A stretch of DNA of 6,418 nt from Dichotomicrobium sp046543175 (GTDB taxonomy: Bacteria > Pseudomonadota > Alphaproteobacteria > Rhizobiales > Rhodomicrobiaceae): assembly GCA_046543175.1 (NCBI GenBank), contig JBKGZY010000153.1:1-6418 (forward strand), read 5' to 3'. Positions 1 through 5,621 of the stretch are shown piece after piece. A program made the translations under genes and the position numbers. The number at the start of each line of letters is the position of its first letter. Position 1 is the first letter of the stretch. The notes beneath the pieces are model-generated. The model was not told where the DNA came from. It saw only the letters and a list, made by a program, of their open reading frames with translations, and searched no databases.

Positions 1-4
1 TGTC

Positions 5-49
5 GCGCCGGGTTTGCGAAAAACCGGTTTCCACTTTTTCGCCCGGCGC
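5..49. repeat. Palindromic intergenic repeat with two stacked stems
   Basis: Two inverted repeats nest here. The outer stem pairs GCGCCGG (5-11) with CCGGCGC (43-49). The inner stem pairs GCGAAAAA (16-23) with TTTTTCGC (35-42), around an 11-base loop containing CCGGTTTCCAC. Bases 12-15 bulge on the 5' side. Positions 21-30 (AAACCGGTTT) are also a perfect palindrome. From memory, the core AAAACCGGTTTCCACTTTT, often followed by CTCTAG as here (49-54), recurs between genes in many Hyphomicrobiales genomes, so I read it as a copy of a dispersed repeat family. With a T-run in its descending arm it could also act as a bidirectional terminator-like hairpin, but no run of T follows the whole structure. 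Confidence 0.6.
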
Positions 50-79
50 TCTAGCCCTTGATGGCTCGAACAACTCGTA

Positions 80-385
80 GTGCAAGCATTATCATCAACG
101 TATGTCCATGCTCGCGTTGCCGCCAACATCGAACTGTTCCGGGTGAACACGGCGGTGACAGCTGAAGCCACGCGGCTCGCTGGGGAGCTCGGGGCACAGC
201 CACGCGTGCAGGAATATAACATTGATGAGTCTTCTTTCCATTGGAACGGATTGGGGGGAGCAGAAGCCCCCGCGCCCGGAGGAAACATCGGCGGCATTTC
301 AGATGGTACTGGCAACACTTACCGCCCCAAGAGCGGTTACGTGATCAAGAAGGGGAAGCCGCTCAGCGCCCAGGCGCGCGCGTGA
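80..385 (+). CDS. Unrecognised 101-residue frame, possibly a degraded or transferred gene
   Basis: An open frame of 101 codons begins with GTG at 80 and ends with TGA at 383-385; the preceding in-frame stop is at 59-61. I recognise no family. The product would be soluble, with no signal peptide or membrane segment. It has an alanine-rich first half, a central stretch around residues 46-57 (YNIDESSFHWNG), a glycine-rich part (residues 58-77) and a basic segment near residue 90 (VIKKGKP). No Shine-Dalgarno sequence precedes the GTG. Around 214-250 codons such as ATA, ATT, GAT, AGT and TCT are used, less GC-biased than in the transporter genes, which fits foreign or decaying DNA. Its stop overlaps a GTG (382) that opens a 10-codon frame. 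It could be a true small protein, the 3' remnant of a larger gene cut by the repeat at 5-49, or a chance frame. Confidence 0.35.
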   Translation: MQALSSTYVHARVAANIELFRVNTAVTAEATRLAGELGAQPRVQEYNIDESSFHWNGLGGAEAPAPGGNIGGISDGTGNTYRPKSGYVIKKGKPLSAQARA

Positions 386-410
386 CAACCGACTTCGACG
401 ACCCGCGCCG

Positions 411-503
411 ATGAAAGAATTCGAGAAGCGGCGCACGCCCGACCAGAAAATCTGGCCTTACCTCAACTTTCTCGACGAACGACGCGGACGCAACTTTCGA
501 TAG
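411..503 (+). CDS. Possible 30-residue frame chained to the previous one
   Basis: ATG at 411 opens 30 codons ending in TAG at 501-503. The peptide is charged, starting MKEFEKRR and ending RRGRNFR, with an aromatic middle (KIWPYLNFLD). It is linked to the upstream frame through a 10-codon frame (GTG 382 to TGA 412-414, product MTTDFDDPRR): TGA of the first overlaps GTG (GTGA, 382-385), and ATG 411 overlaps the TGA of the second (ATGA, 411-414). Such overlaps are typical of translationally coupled genes, but they also appear when frameshifts break one gene into three frames. No Shine-Dalgarno sequence is convincing and I recognise no homologue. It may be the broken tail of the same gene as 80-385. 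Confidence 0.15.
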   Translation: MKEFEKRRTPDQKIWPYLNFLDERRGRNFR

Positions 504-637
504 CGAGCCAGTTCGAATATGGCAGGGCTTCATCGCGTTTCACGTCGCTGGTGCTACGGCATTCGACGCCGGGTGGACGCCTTCGGCAATAACGCCCGGA
601 GCGCTTGACGGCGTTGCGGTTCGGCCTGCCGCGCCCG
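504..637. other. Intergenic stretch with no recognised feature
   Basis: This lies between the small frames on the left and the stop codon of the minus-strand hydrolase. I see no convincing gene, RNA gene, promoter or strong terminator. A short CCGGG/CCCGG pairing exists around 567-600, but its stem is too short and imperfect to call a terminator for the hydrolase. Confidence 0.4.
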
Positions 638-1453
638 CTAGCCCACCAGCGCATTGCACAGCTCCGAAGAAGCATCCGCGAGATCCTCAATCACGCTGAA
701 ATGATGTCGTCCCGGCGCGTGCACGGAACGTATCTCCGCGCCGAGTCCCGTCCAGATATTCGCCAGCAGATCGTTCTGGCGCAGAAACTCCGGCCGTTCA
801 TCGGCGCCCACCCAGCACAGAACCGAAGCGTCGGAGATCGGCTCCAGGAGCGCCGCGCTTTCCGCAGCGGCTTCTGCCTCGTCGAGACGGAGCACGCCAT
901 TCATCGCGGTCCGCAGGAGCGGGCGCATATCGTGCAGGCCGCTGATTGAGATCACGCGGCCGATCCGCCGAAGGGTCTCCGGCGGCAGCGGCGTTGTACT
1001 GCTGATCATGCGGCTGACCAGATGACCGCCGGCCGAATGCCCCACAAGCCTTAGCTGGCCTTCGATACGGCTCCCGGCGAAGCTGACCGCCTGCGCGAAT
1101 TGCCGGGTGATCTGCGAAATCCGTGCTTCAGGCGCCAGCATATAGCTCGGGATGCAAACCGCCCAACCATGCGCCAGTGGCCCTTGCGCGAGATGGGACC
1201 AGTAGGATTTGTCGAAGGCCTTCCAGTAGCCCCCATGGGCGAACACCACGAGCCCGCGCGGCGCATCATGGGGATGGAACAGGTCGAGCCGCTCGCGATC
1301 GCCGCTTCCATAGGCAAGGCCGAGTTCGCAGCGGCCCTGGGCGGCCCTCTCGTCCCGGAACGCCTGCGCCAGCGCCGCCCAGCGCGCCGGATAGCTGTCG
1401 GCATTCTCGATGTATCCGCGATTGTCATAAGCGTCGTCCCAGTCGGTGATCAT
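638..1453 (-). CDS. Alpha/beta hydrolase, kynurenine formamidase (arylformamidase)-like
   Basis: The 271-residue cytosolic protein has the marks of a serine alpha/beta hydrolase. HGGYW at residues 73-77 is the oxyanion-hole motif typical of kynurenine formamidases and related carboxylesterases. GHSAG at 138-142 is the nucleophile elbow, with Ser140 the likely nucleophile. Asp218 in GADERPEF is the probable catalytic acid and His250 or His251 in GRHHFSV the catalytic base. The opening TDWDDAYDNRGYI also fits this group, which supports the ATG whose complement is at 1451-1453, although no good Shine-Dalgarno sequence precedes it. No signal peptide is visible. Known members hydrolyse N-formylkynurenine or other aryl-formamides and esters; the substrate cannot be read from sequence. 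It is transcribed divergently from the uptake operon, 162 bases away, so co-regulation and action on the imported compound are plausible. A generic carboxylesterase is the main alternative. Confidence 0.85.
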   Translation of the reverse strand: MITDWDDAYDNRGYIENADSYPARWAALAQAFRDERAAQGRCELGLAYGSGDRERLDLFHPHDAPRGLVVFAHGGYWKAFDKSYWSHLAQGPLAHGWAVCIPSYMLAPEARISQITRQFAQAVSFAGSRIEGQLRLVGHSAGGHLVSRMISSTTPLPPETLRRIGRVISISGLHDMRPLLRTAMNGVLRLDEAEAAAESAALLEPISDASVLCWVGADERPEFLRQNDLLANIWTGLGAEIRSVHAPGRHHFSVIEDLADASSELCNALVG

Positions 1454-1578
1454 ACCGGGCGCCAGAGTGTCGAAGTCGTTAGAAACATTGAGAATGCTCC
1501 CCGTTGCCTATAACCATGCTATGACAGCATTAGTGAAGCTGCCAGAATTCATGCGCTGCGCCTCGAACATACCGGGCG
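1451..1578. repeat. 11-bp direct repeat CATACCGGGCG (two copies)
   Basis: CATACCGGGCG is found exactly at 1451-1461 and again at 1568-1578; the flanking bases do not match. The first copy includes the complement of the hydrolase start codon and the bases just upstream of it. The second therefore gives the same start context on the minus strand (CGCCCGGTATG) and opens a 20-codon frame that runs from 1570 down to a TAG at 1508-1510. It may be coincidence, a small duplication, or a protein-binding site. Confidence 0.4.
1494..1530. promoter_or_regulatory. Candidate operator: repeated ATGCT half-sites
   Basis: ATGCT occurs at 1494-1498 and 1516-1520, 22 bases apart or about two helical turns. The second copy forms an exact inverted repeat with AGCAT at 1526-1530 (ATGCT, five bases, AGCAT). 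The cluster overlaps the candidate -10 region of both divergent units, a place where a repressor or LysR/GntR-type regulator could control both. The half-sites are only 5 bp and no regulator gene is in the window, so this is a suggestion. Confidence 0.3.
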
Positions 1579-1598
1579 TGGCGAGTCATTGGCAGCAC

Positions 1599-1613
1599 AA
1601 GGAGAGGGGGGAG
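1599..1613 (+). promoter_or_regulatory. Ribosome binding site deciding the binding-protein start
   Basis: A purine block with AAGGAG at 1599-1604 and GGGGGAG at 1607-1613 precedes ATG at 1616. A TTG at 1589 in the same frame lies upstream of this block, and initiation there would translate the ribosome binding site itself, so ATG 1616 is the better start. That start also places a clean signal peptide at the N-terminus. Confidence 0.8.
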
Positions 1614-1615
1614 CG

Positions 1616-2755
1616 ATGATCGCAAGAACAATCAAGCTCGCGGCATTGGCCGCATCGATGGCGGCAGGCGCGGCGCAGGCCGAGCCGGTCAAGGTCGGCA
1701 TGATCACCACGCTTTCAGGCGGTGGGGCGAGCCTTGGCATCGATGTGCGCGACGGCTTCATGCTGGCGCTGAAACAGGCGGCCAACAAGGACATCGAGCT
1801 GATCGTGGAAGACGACCAGCGTAAGCCGGATGTCGCTGTGCAACTGGCCGACAAGATGATCCAGAGCGACAAGGTCGATGTGCTGACCGGGATCATCTGG
1901 TCGAACCTCGCCATGGCGGTTGTGCCGAGCGCGGTGCGGCAGGGCAAGTTCTACCTCTCGCCGAATGCCGGCCCGTCCCGGCTCGCCGGCAAGGGGTGCC
2001 ACGCGAACTACTTCAACGTCGCCTGGCAGAACGACAATCTGCATGAGGCCGCCGGGGCCTATGCCAACGACACCGGCTACAAGAAGTCCTTCGTGCTCGC
2101 TCCGAACTATCCAGCGGGCAAGGATGCGCTGACCGGCTACAAGCGCTTCTACAAGGGCGAACTGTCGGGTGAAGTCTACACCAAGCTGGGCCAGACCGAC
2201 TACGCCGCCGAGATCGCGGAGATCCGGGCCTCGGGCGCGGACAGCGTGTTCTTCTTCCTGCCCGGCGGCATGGGTATCGCCTTCATGAAGCAATATGCGC
2301 AGTCCGGTGTGGACATTCCGTTGATTGGTCCGGCCTTCTCGTTCGATCAGGGCATTCTGCAGGCGGTCGGCGATGCGGCGCTGAGCGTCAAGAACACCTC
2401 GCAATGGTCGAAGGACATCGACAACGAGACCAACAAGGCATTCGTCGAGAGCTTCAAGGCGGAATATGACCGGCTGCCGTCGCTCTATGCCAGCCAGGGC
2501 TTCGACACGGCGAACCTCCTGATCTCTGCGCTCGCCAAGGCCGATGTCGAAGACACCGATGCCTTTCGGAAAGCGCTGAAGGAGGCTGATTTCAGATCGG
2601 TGCGCGGGGACTTCGAATTCGGGCCGAACCACCATCCGATCCAGGACATCCATGTCCGCGAGGTCATCAAGGAAGGCGACATCTACACGAACAAGATCAT
2701 CGGCACCGCGCTGGAAGATCACGCCGACGCCTATGCCGCGGAATGCAAGATGTGA
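1616..2755 (+). CDS. HAAT-family ABC transporter periplasmic substrate-binding protein, probably aromatic-acid type
   Basis: The 379-residue precursor is the extracytoplasmic receptor of the transporter encoded downstream. Residues 1-22 form a signal peptide (basic MIARTIK, alanine-rich core, AQA before a predicted cut after Ala22). The mature protein has the two-lobed Leu/Ile/Val-binding fold (Peripla_BP_6): VKVGMITTLSGGGASLG at 25-41, DDQRKPDVAVQLADK at 66-80, SPNAGPSRLAGKGC at 115-128, APNYPAGKDAL at 162-172 and FLPGGMGIAFMKQYAQSG at 214-231. From memory, these blocks resemble the Nba-like subgroup linked to aromatic acids such as 2-nitrobenzoate rather than true leucine-binding proteins; the ligand is inferred only. 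The only two cysteines, Cys128 and Cys377 (ECKM at the C-terminus), could form a disulfide. Length is normal for the family. It is first in the operon but separated from livH by 220 repeat-filled bases. Confidence 0.9.
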   Translation: MIARTIKLAALAASMAAGAAQAEPVKVGMITTLSGGGASLGIDVRDGFMLALKQAANKDIELIVEDDQRKPDVAVQLADKMIQSDKVDVLTGIIWSNLAMAVVPSAVRQGKFYLSPNAGPSRLAGKGCHANYFNVAWQNDNLHEAAGAYANDTGYKKSFVLAPNYPAGKDALTGYKRFYKGELSGEVYTKLGQTDYAAEIAEIRASGADSVFFFLPGGMGIAFMKQYAQSGVDIPLIGPAFSFDQGILQAVGDAALSVKNTSQWSKDIDNETNKAFVESFKAEYDRLPSLYASQGFDTANLLISALAKADVEDTDAFRKALKEADFRSVRGDFEFGPNHHPIQDIHVREVIKEGDIYTNKIIGTALEDHADAYAAECKM

Positions 2756-2775
2756 TTGGTGCGCCTGAGACTTCA

Positions 2776-2800
2776 TCGCCCCGGACCTGATCCGGGGCGA
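2776..2800. repeat. Perfect 10-bp hairpin, REP-like
   Basis: TCGCCCCGGA (2776-2785) pairs perfectly with TCCGGGGCGA (2791-2800) around a 5-base loop, CCTGA. It lies 20 bases after the binding-protein stop codon and has no following T-run, so it is not a canonical intrinsic terminator. Similar CCCCGGA-loop-TCCGGGG palindromes are common between genes in alphaproteobacteria. In this position it could protect the 3' end of the binding-protein message from exonucleases. Confidence 0.7.
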
Positions 2801-2828
2801 CCAAATCGTAGATGCTTGCTGCGGCCTG

Positions 2829-2940
2829 CTCCTTCTCCAATAGAGAGGCCGTGGCGAGGGGGATGCGACTTCTCCGTACCCCTTCAGACTCTGCGACCCT
2901 CATCCGCCGCTTCGCGGCGACCTCTCCCCACGGGAGAGGT
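2829..2940. repeat. Second palindromic repeat cluster
   Basis: Two perfect hairpins are stacked at the right end: CGCCGC (2905-2910) with GCGGCG (2914-2919), loop TTC, and ACCTCTCCC (2920-2928) with GGGAGAGGT (2932-2940), loop CAC. The left part, CTCCTTCTCCAATAGAGAGG at 2829-2848, looks like a degenerate copy of the same CTCTCC/GGAGAG type of hairpin. Repeats of the form CCCTCATCC, variable hairpin, CTCTCCC, GGGAGAG are, from memory, widespread in Hyphomicrobiales genomes. Together with the hairpin at 2776-2800 they make the SBP-livH junction highly structured. Confidence 0.65.
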
Positions 2941-2975
2941 GGAGCCTGAGACGTCCTGCCGGGGGAACAAGACTT

Positions 2976-3896
2976 TTGACCTTTGCGCTCTTCATGGAGC
3001 AGGTACTGAATGGCCTGCAATTCGGCGTCATGCTGTTTCTGATGGCTGCCGGGCTCACGCTGATCTTCGGCGTGATGGGGTTTATCAACCTTGCTCACGG
3101 CTCGCTCTACATGATCGGCGCTTTCGCCTGTGCGGGGGTCGCCGTGGCCACCGGCTCCTTCTGGCTCGGCCTTGCCGCAAGCCTCGCCGCCGCCGCTGCA
3201 GCCGGCACGCTTATGGAGCTGCTGGTTATCCGCCGTCTCTATGAACGCGACCATCTCGATCAGGTGCTGGCGACCTTCGCGCTGATCTTGATCTTCTCCG
3301 AAGGCACACGCTGGTTCTTCGGCTCGGTGCCGCTCTATCTGAATGTACCGGAGCTGCTGACCGGGACAGTTACGCTGCCCGGCGGCATCGCATATCCGCT
3401 CTACCGGCTGGCGATCATCGTCGCGGGCTTCGCTGTCGCGGCAGGGCTGTTCCTGCTCGTCGGCTATACGCGGCTCGGAATCCGCATCCGCGCCGGTGAG
3501 TCCGATCGCGAAATGATCGCCGCGCTGGGCGTCGATATCGGGCGGCTATACACCATCGTCTTCGCCCTCGGCGCGGCCCTTGCGGGCTTCGCCGGCGCTC
3601 TTGTAGGCACGATCCAGTCCGTGCAGGTCGGTATGGGCGAGCCGGTCATGATCCTCGCCTTTGTCATCATCGTCATTGGCGGCATCGGCTCGATCAAGGG
3701 GGCGCTGGTCGGCGGGCTGCTGGTCGGCCTGGCTGACACGCTCGGGCGCTTCCTGCTACCGCTCTTTTTTGCCAGCTTCATGGAGGCGTCGGGCGCGAAA
3801 TCGACCGGCGCATCGCTGGCCTCGATGCTGATCTACATTCTGATGGCGGCGGTCCTTGTCGTTCGCCCGCGCGGTCTTTACGGAGCGCGGAGCTGA
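2976..3896 (+). CDS. livH: HAAT ABC transporter permease LivH
   Basis: The 306-residue integral membrane protein would form half of the translocation channel in the inner membrane. It is strongly hydrophobic with roughly eight membrane segments. The family block LNGLQFGVMLFLMAAGLTLIF starts near residue 11 and runs into INLAHGSLYMIGAF (37-50). A cytoplasmic coupling loop, GIRIRAGESDREMIAALGVD (168-187), would contact the ATPases. GGIGSIKGALVGG (235-247) and the RPRGLYG ending (297-303) are also typical. I accept the TTG start at 2976: it is preceded by GGGGGAA (2961-2967) at 8 bases, whereas the in-frame ATG at 2994 has no ribosome binding site and would remove residues usually kept in the family. 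Its stop TGA (3894-3896) shares one base with the livM ATG. Confidence 0.92.
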   Translation: MTFALFMEQVLNGLQFGVMLFLMAAGLTLIFGVMGFINLAHGSLYMIGAFACAGVAVATGSFWLGLAASLAAAAAAGTLMELLVIRRLYERDHLDQVLATFALILIFSEGTRWFFGSVPLYLNVPELLTGTVTLPGGIAYPLYRLAIIVAGFAVAAGLFLLVGYTRLGIRIRAGESDREMIAALGVDIGRLYTIVFALGAALAGFAGALVGTIQSVQVGMGEPVMILAFVIIVIGGIGSIKGALVGGLLVGLADTLGRFLLPLFFASFMEASGAKSTGASLASMLIYILMAAVLVVRPRGLYGARS

Positions 3897-4876
3897 TGAC
3901 GCGCGAAAGCTGGATCAATCTCTGCCTCGCGTTCGGACTGCTCGCCGCGCCACTCATTGCCGTCGCCGCCGGCGAGATCTTCTACGTCACGCTGGCGACC
4001 AAGGTCGCGATCCTCGCACTGGCGGGCGCTGGTCTCAATCTCGTGCTTGGCTATGGCGGGCTGGTCTCACTGGGCCACGCCGCCTTCTTCGGCCTCGGCG
4101 GCTATGCGGCGGGCATCCTCGCGAGCCATGCGCAGAATTACGAGCCGCTCTTGACGTGGCCGGTGGCGATCGAGGGCACGACGCAGATGCCGGTCATCTG
4201 GCTGGTGGCGATCGCCGTCAGCGGACTGGCAGCCCTGGTCATCGGAGCGCTCAGTCTACGCACGGCCGGCGTCTATTTCATCATGATCACGCTGGCCTTC
4301 GCCCAGATGATCTACTATTTCGCCGTCTCCTGGCCGGCCTATGGCGGCGAGGACGGGCTGTCCTTCTATGTGCGTAATGAACTTCCAGGACTGAACATGC
4401 TCGATCCGATAAGCTTCTTTGCCATCTGCTACAGTCTCCTGATGGCGGTGCTGCTGTTTTCGTCCTGTCTCACACGCTCGCGCTTCGGGCTTGCGCTGGA
4501 AGGCGCGCGGCAGAACGAACTGCGGGTCGCCTCCGTCGGCATCCGCCCCTTTCGCGTCCGCCTGACGGCCTTCGTGATCTCCGCGATGATCACCGGCCTC
4601 GCCGGCGCGCTCTACGCGGACCTCAACCGCTTCGTCAGCCCGGCCATGCTGTCATGGCACACATCGGGGGAGATCATCGTGTTCGTCATTCTCGGCGGCG
4701 TCGCCCGGCTGTATGGCCCAGTCGCGGGTGCAGCGCTCTTCATTGCGCTGGAATTCCTGCTTGGCGGCGTCAGCGAGCACTGGCAGTTCCTGCTCGGGCT
4801 CCTGCTCTTGTTCGTCGTGCTGTTTGCCCGCGGCGGACTGATCGGCCTCGTGGCCGGGGAGCGTCGTCATGTCTGA
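3896..4876 (+). CDS. livM: HAAT ABC transporter permease LivM
   Basis: The 326-residue protein is the second channel subunit and pairs with LivH. Diagnostic blocks are LNLVLGYGGLVSLGHAAFFG (47-66), LRTAGVYFIMITLAFAQMIY (121-140), a coupling loop SRFGLALEGARQNELRVASV (195-214) that fits the EAA-like ATPase contact, and GGVARLYGPVAGA (267-279). Hydrophobicity suggests 8-10 membrane segments, and length is normal for the shorter LivM forms. The ATG at 3896 overlaps the livH stop (TGATG) and has GGAG at 3882-3885 ten bases upstream, so translation is probably coupled. Its stop (4874-4876) lies inside livG, an overlap of eight bases. It looks intact. Confidence 0.92.
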   Translation: MTRESWINLCLAFGLLAAPLIAVAAGEIFYVTLATKVAILALAGAGLNLVLGYGGLVSLGHAAFFGLGGYAAGILASHAQNYEPLLTWPVAIEGTTQMPVIWLVAIAVSGLAALVIGALSLRTAGVYFIMITLAFAQMIYYFAVSWPAYGGEDGLSFYVRNELPGLNMLDPISFFAICYSLLMAVLLFSSCLTRSRFGLALEGARQNELRVASVGIRPFRVRLTAFVISAMITGLAGALYADLNRFVSPAMLSWHTSGEIIVFVILGGVARLYGPVAGAALFIALEFLLGGVSEHWQFLLGLLLLFVVLFARGGLIGLVAGERRHV

Positions 4877-5621
4877 ACCGGCGCTTGAGCTGAAGAACGT
4901 CTCCAAGCGCTTCGGCGCGCTGGTCGTCAGCGAGGATATTTCGCTTACGCTGCGATGCGGCGAAATCCACGCGCTTATTGGTCCGAACGGCGCAGGCAAG
5001 TCGACCCTGATCAAGCAGATTGCGGGCGAGACAGCTCCCGATTCCGGAGAGATCCGTTTTCGAGGCCGAGACATCACCGGTCTCGACATGGCGGCCCGCG
5101 CCCGTCTCGGCCTTGCACGCAGCTTTCAGGTTTCCTCGCTCGCGCCCGAATTCACGGCGCTGCAGAATGTCATGCTTGCAGTTCAGGCCGTCAGTAGGCG
5201 GATCTTTGCCTTCTTCAAGCCCGCCCTGAAAGACGCCTCTCTCATTGAGCCGGCTTTCGCCGTTCTGACGCGCACCGGACTCCAGGAGCGTGCTTACATC
5301 CGCGCCGCCGATCTCTCCCATGGCGAGCGGCGGCAGCTCGAAATTGCCGTTGCGCTGGCGCTGAAGCCGAAGGCGTTTCTGCTCGACGAACCCATGGCGG
5401 GCATAGGCCCGGGGGGCACAAAGAAACTGACGGAGCTGCTCGGCAGCCTTCGCATCGAAGCCCCGATCCTGCTGATCGAGCACGATATGGATGCCGTCTT
5501 CACGCTCGCCGATCGCATCTCGGTTCTCGTTTATGGCCGGATCATCGCCACGGGCAGCGTTGCCGAGATCCGCGCCCATCCAGAGGTGCGCCGCGCCTAT
5601 CTCGGCGAGGCGGCGTCATGA
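4869..5621 (+). CDS. livG: HAAT ABC transporter ATP-binding protein LivG
   Basis: This 250-residue cytoplasmic ATPase energises the transporter with LivF. Motifs in order are Walker A GPNGAGKST (38-46), Q-loop Gln87 in RSFQVSS, signature LSHGE (149-153), Walker B FLLDE (170-174) with Glu174 as the catalytic base, a LivG-type D-loop AGIGP (177-181) and switch His205 in IEHDM. The C-terminal RRAYLGEA ending (241-248) is typical of LivG. All catalytic elements are present. A good GGGGAG sits at 4856-4861, seven bases before the ATG, which overlaps the livM stop. The stop TGA (5619-5621) overlaps the livF start as ATGA, again suggesting translational coupling. Confidence 0.93.
   Translation: MSEPALELKNVSKRFGALVVSEDISLTLRCGEIHALIGPNGAGKSTLIKQIAGETAPDSGEIRFRGRDITGLDMAARARLGLARSFQVSSLAPEFTALQNVMLAVQAVSRRIFAFFKPALKDASLIEPAFAVLTRTGLQERAYIRAADLSHGERRQLEIAVALALKPKAFLLDEPMAGIGPGGTKKLTELLGSLRIEAPILLIEHDMDAVFTLADRISVLVYGRIIATGSVAEIRAHPEVRRAYLGEAAS

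Larger units (their letters stand above)
1454..1615. promoter_or_regulatory. Divergent promoter region between hydrolase and transporter operon
   Basis: Both transcription units must start within these 162 bases unless they are read through from outside. For the plus strand a weak sigma70-like pair is TTGAGA (1488-1493) and TATAAC (1509-1514), but the spacer is only 15 bases. For the minus strand the complement reads TTCACT, an 18-base spacer and TTATAG across about 1508-1537, also weak. The region is locally more AT-rich than the genes (notably 1481-1535), as expected of a promoter. No start site can be fixed by eye. Sequence-like operator elements at 1494-1530 overlap both candidates. Confidence 0.5.
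2763..2952. mobile_element. Putative small inserted element flanked by a 9-bp direct repeat
   Basis: GCCTGAGAC occurs exactly at 2763-2771 and 2944-2952 and brackets all the palindromes in this gap. Allowing mismatches, 12 of 14 bases match (2761-2774 against 2942-2955). If this is a target-site duplication, the inserted segment is 2772-2943 (172 bp), and the ancestral gap between the binding-protein stop and the livH start would be only about 39 bases. The enclosed DNA has no coding potential I trust and no obvious terminal inverted repeats, so it would be non-autonomous. The alternative is two ordinary intergenic repeats and a chance match, or the 9-mer being part of the repeat family. Confidence 0.4.

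Noticed and set aside
463..690. Minus-strand open frame at the hydrolase 3' end
   Set aside because: Overlaps the end of the hydrolase, has no family resemblance and an arginine-rich composition typical of shadow frames.
1100..1513. Plus-strand open frames opposite the hydrolase
   Set aside because: The minus strand has complete hydrolase motifs, and the plus-strand products show no recognisable features.
1589..1615. Upstream TTG start for the binding protein
   Set aside because: It would translate through the ribosome binding site and put nine extra residues before a clean signal peptide; ATG 1616 fits better.
1715..2776. Long minus-strand open frame opposite the binding-protein gene
   Set aside because: It is an antisense by-product of GC-rich codon structure; the plus strand encodes a clear family protein over the whole length.
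2756..3244. Open frame starting in the SBP-livH gap and running into livH
   Set aside because: It reads through palindromic repeats and then out of frame across livH; the product has the composition of a shadow frame.
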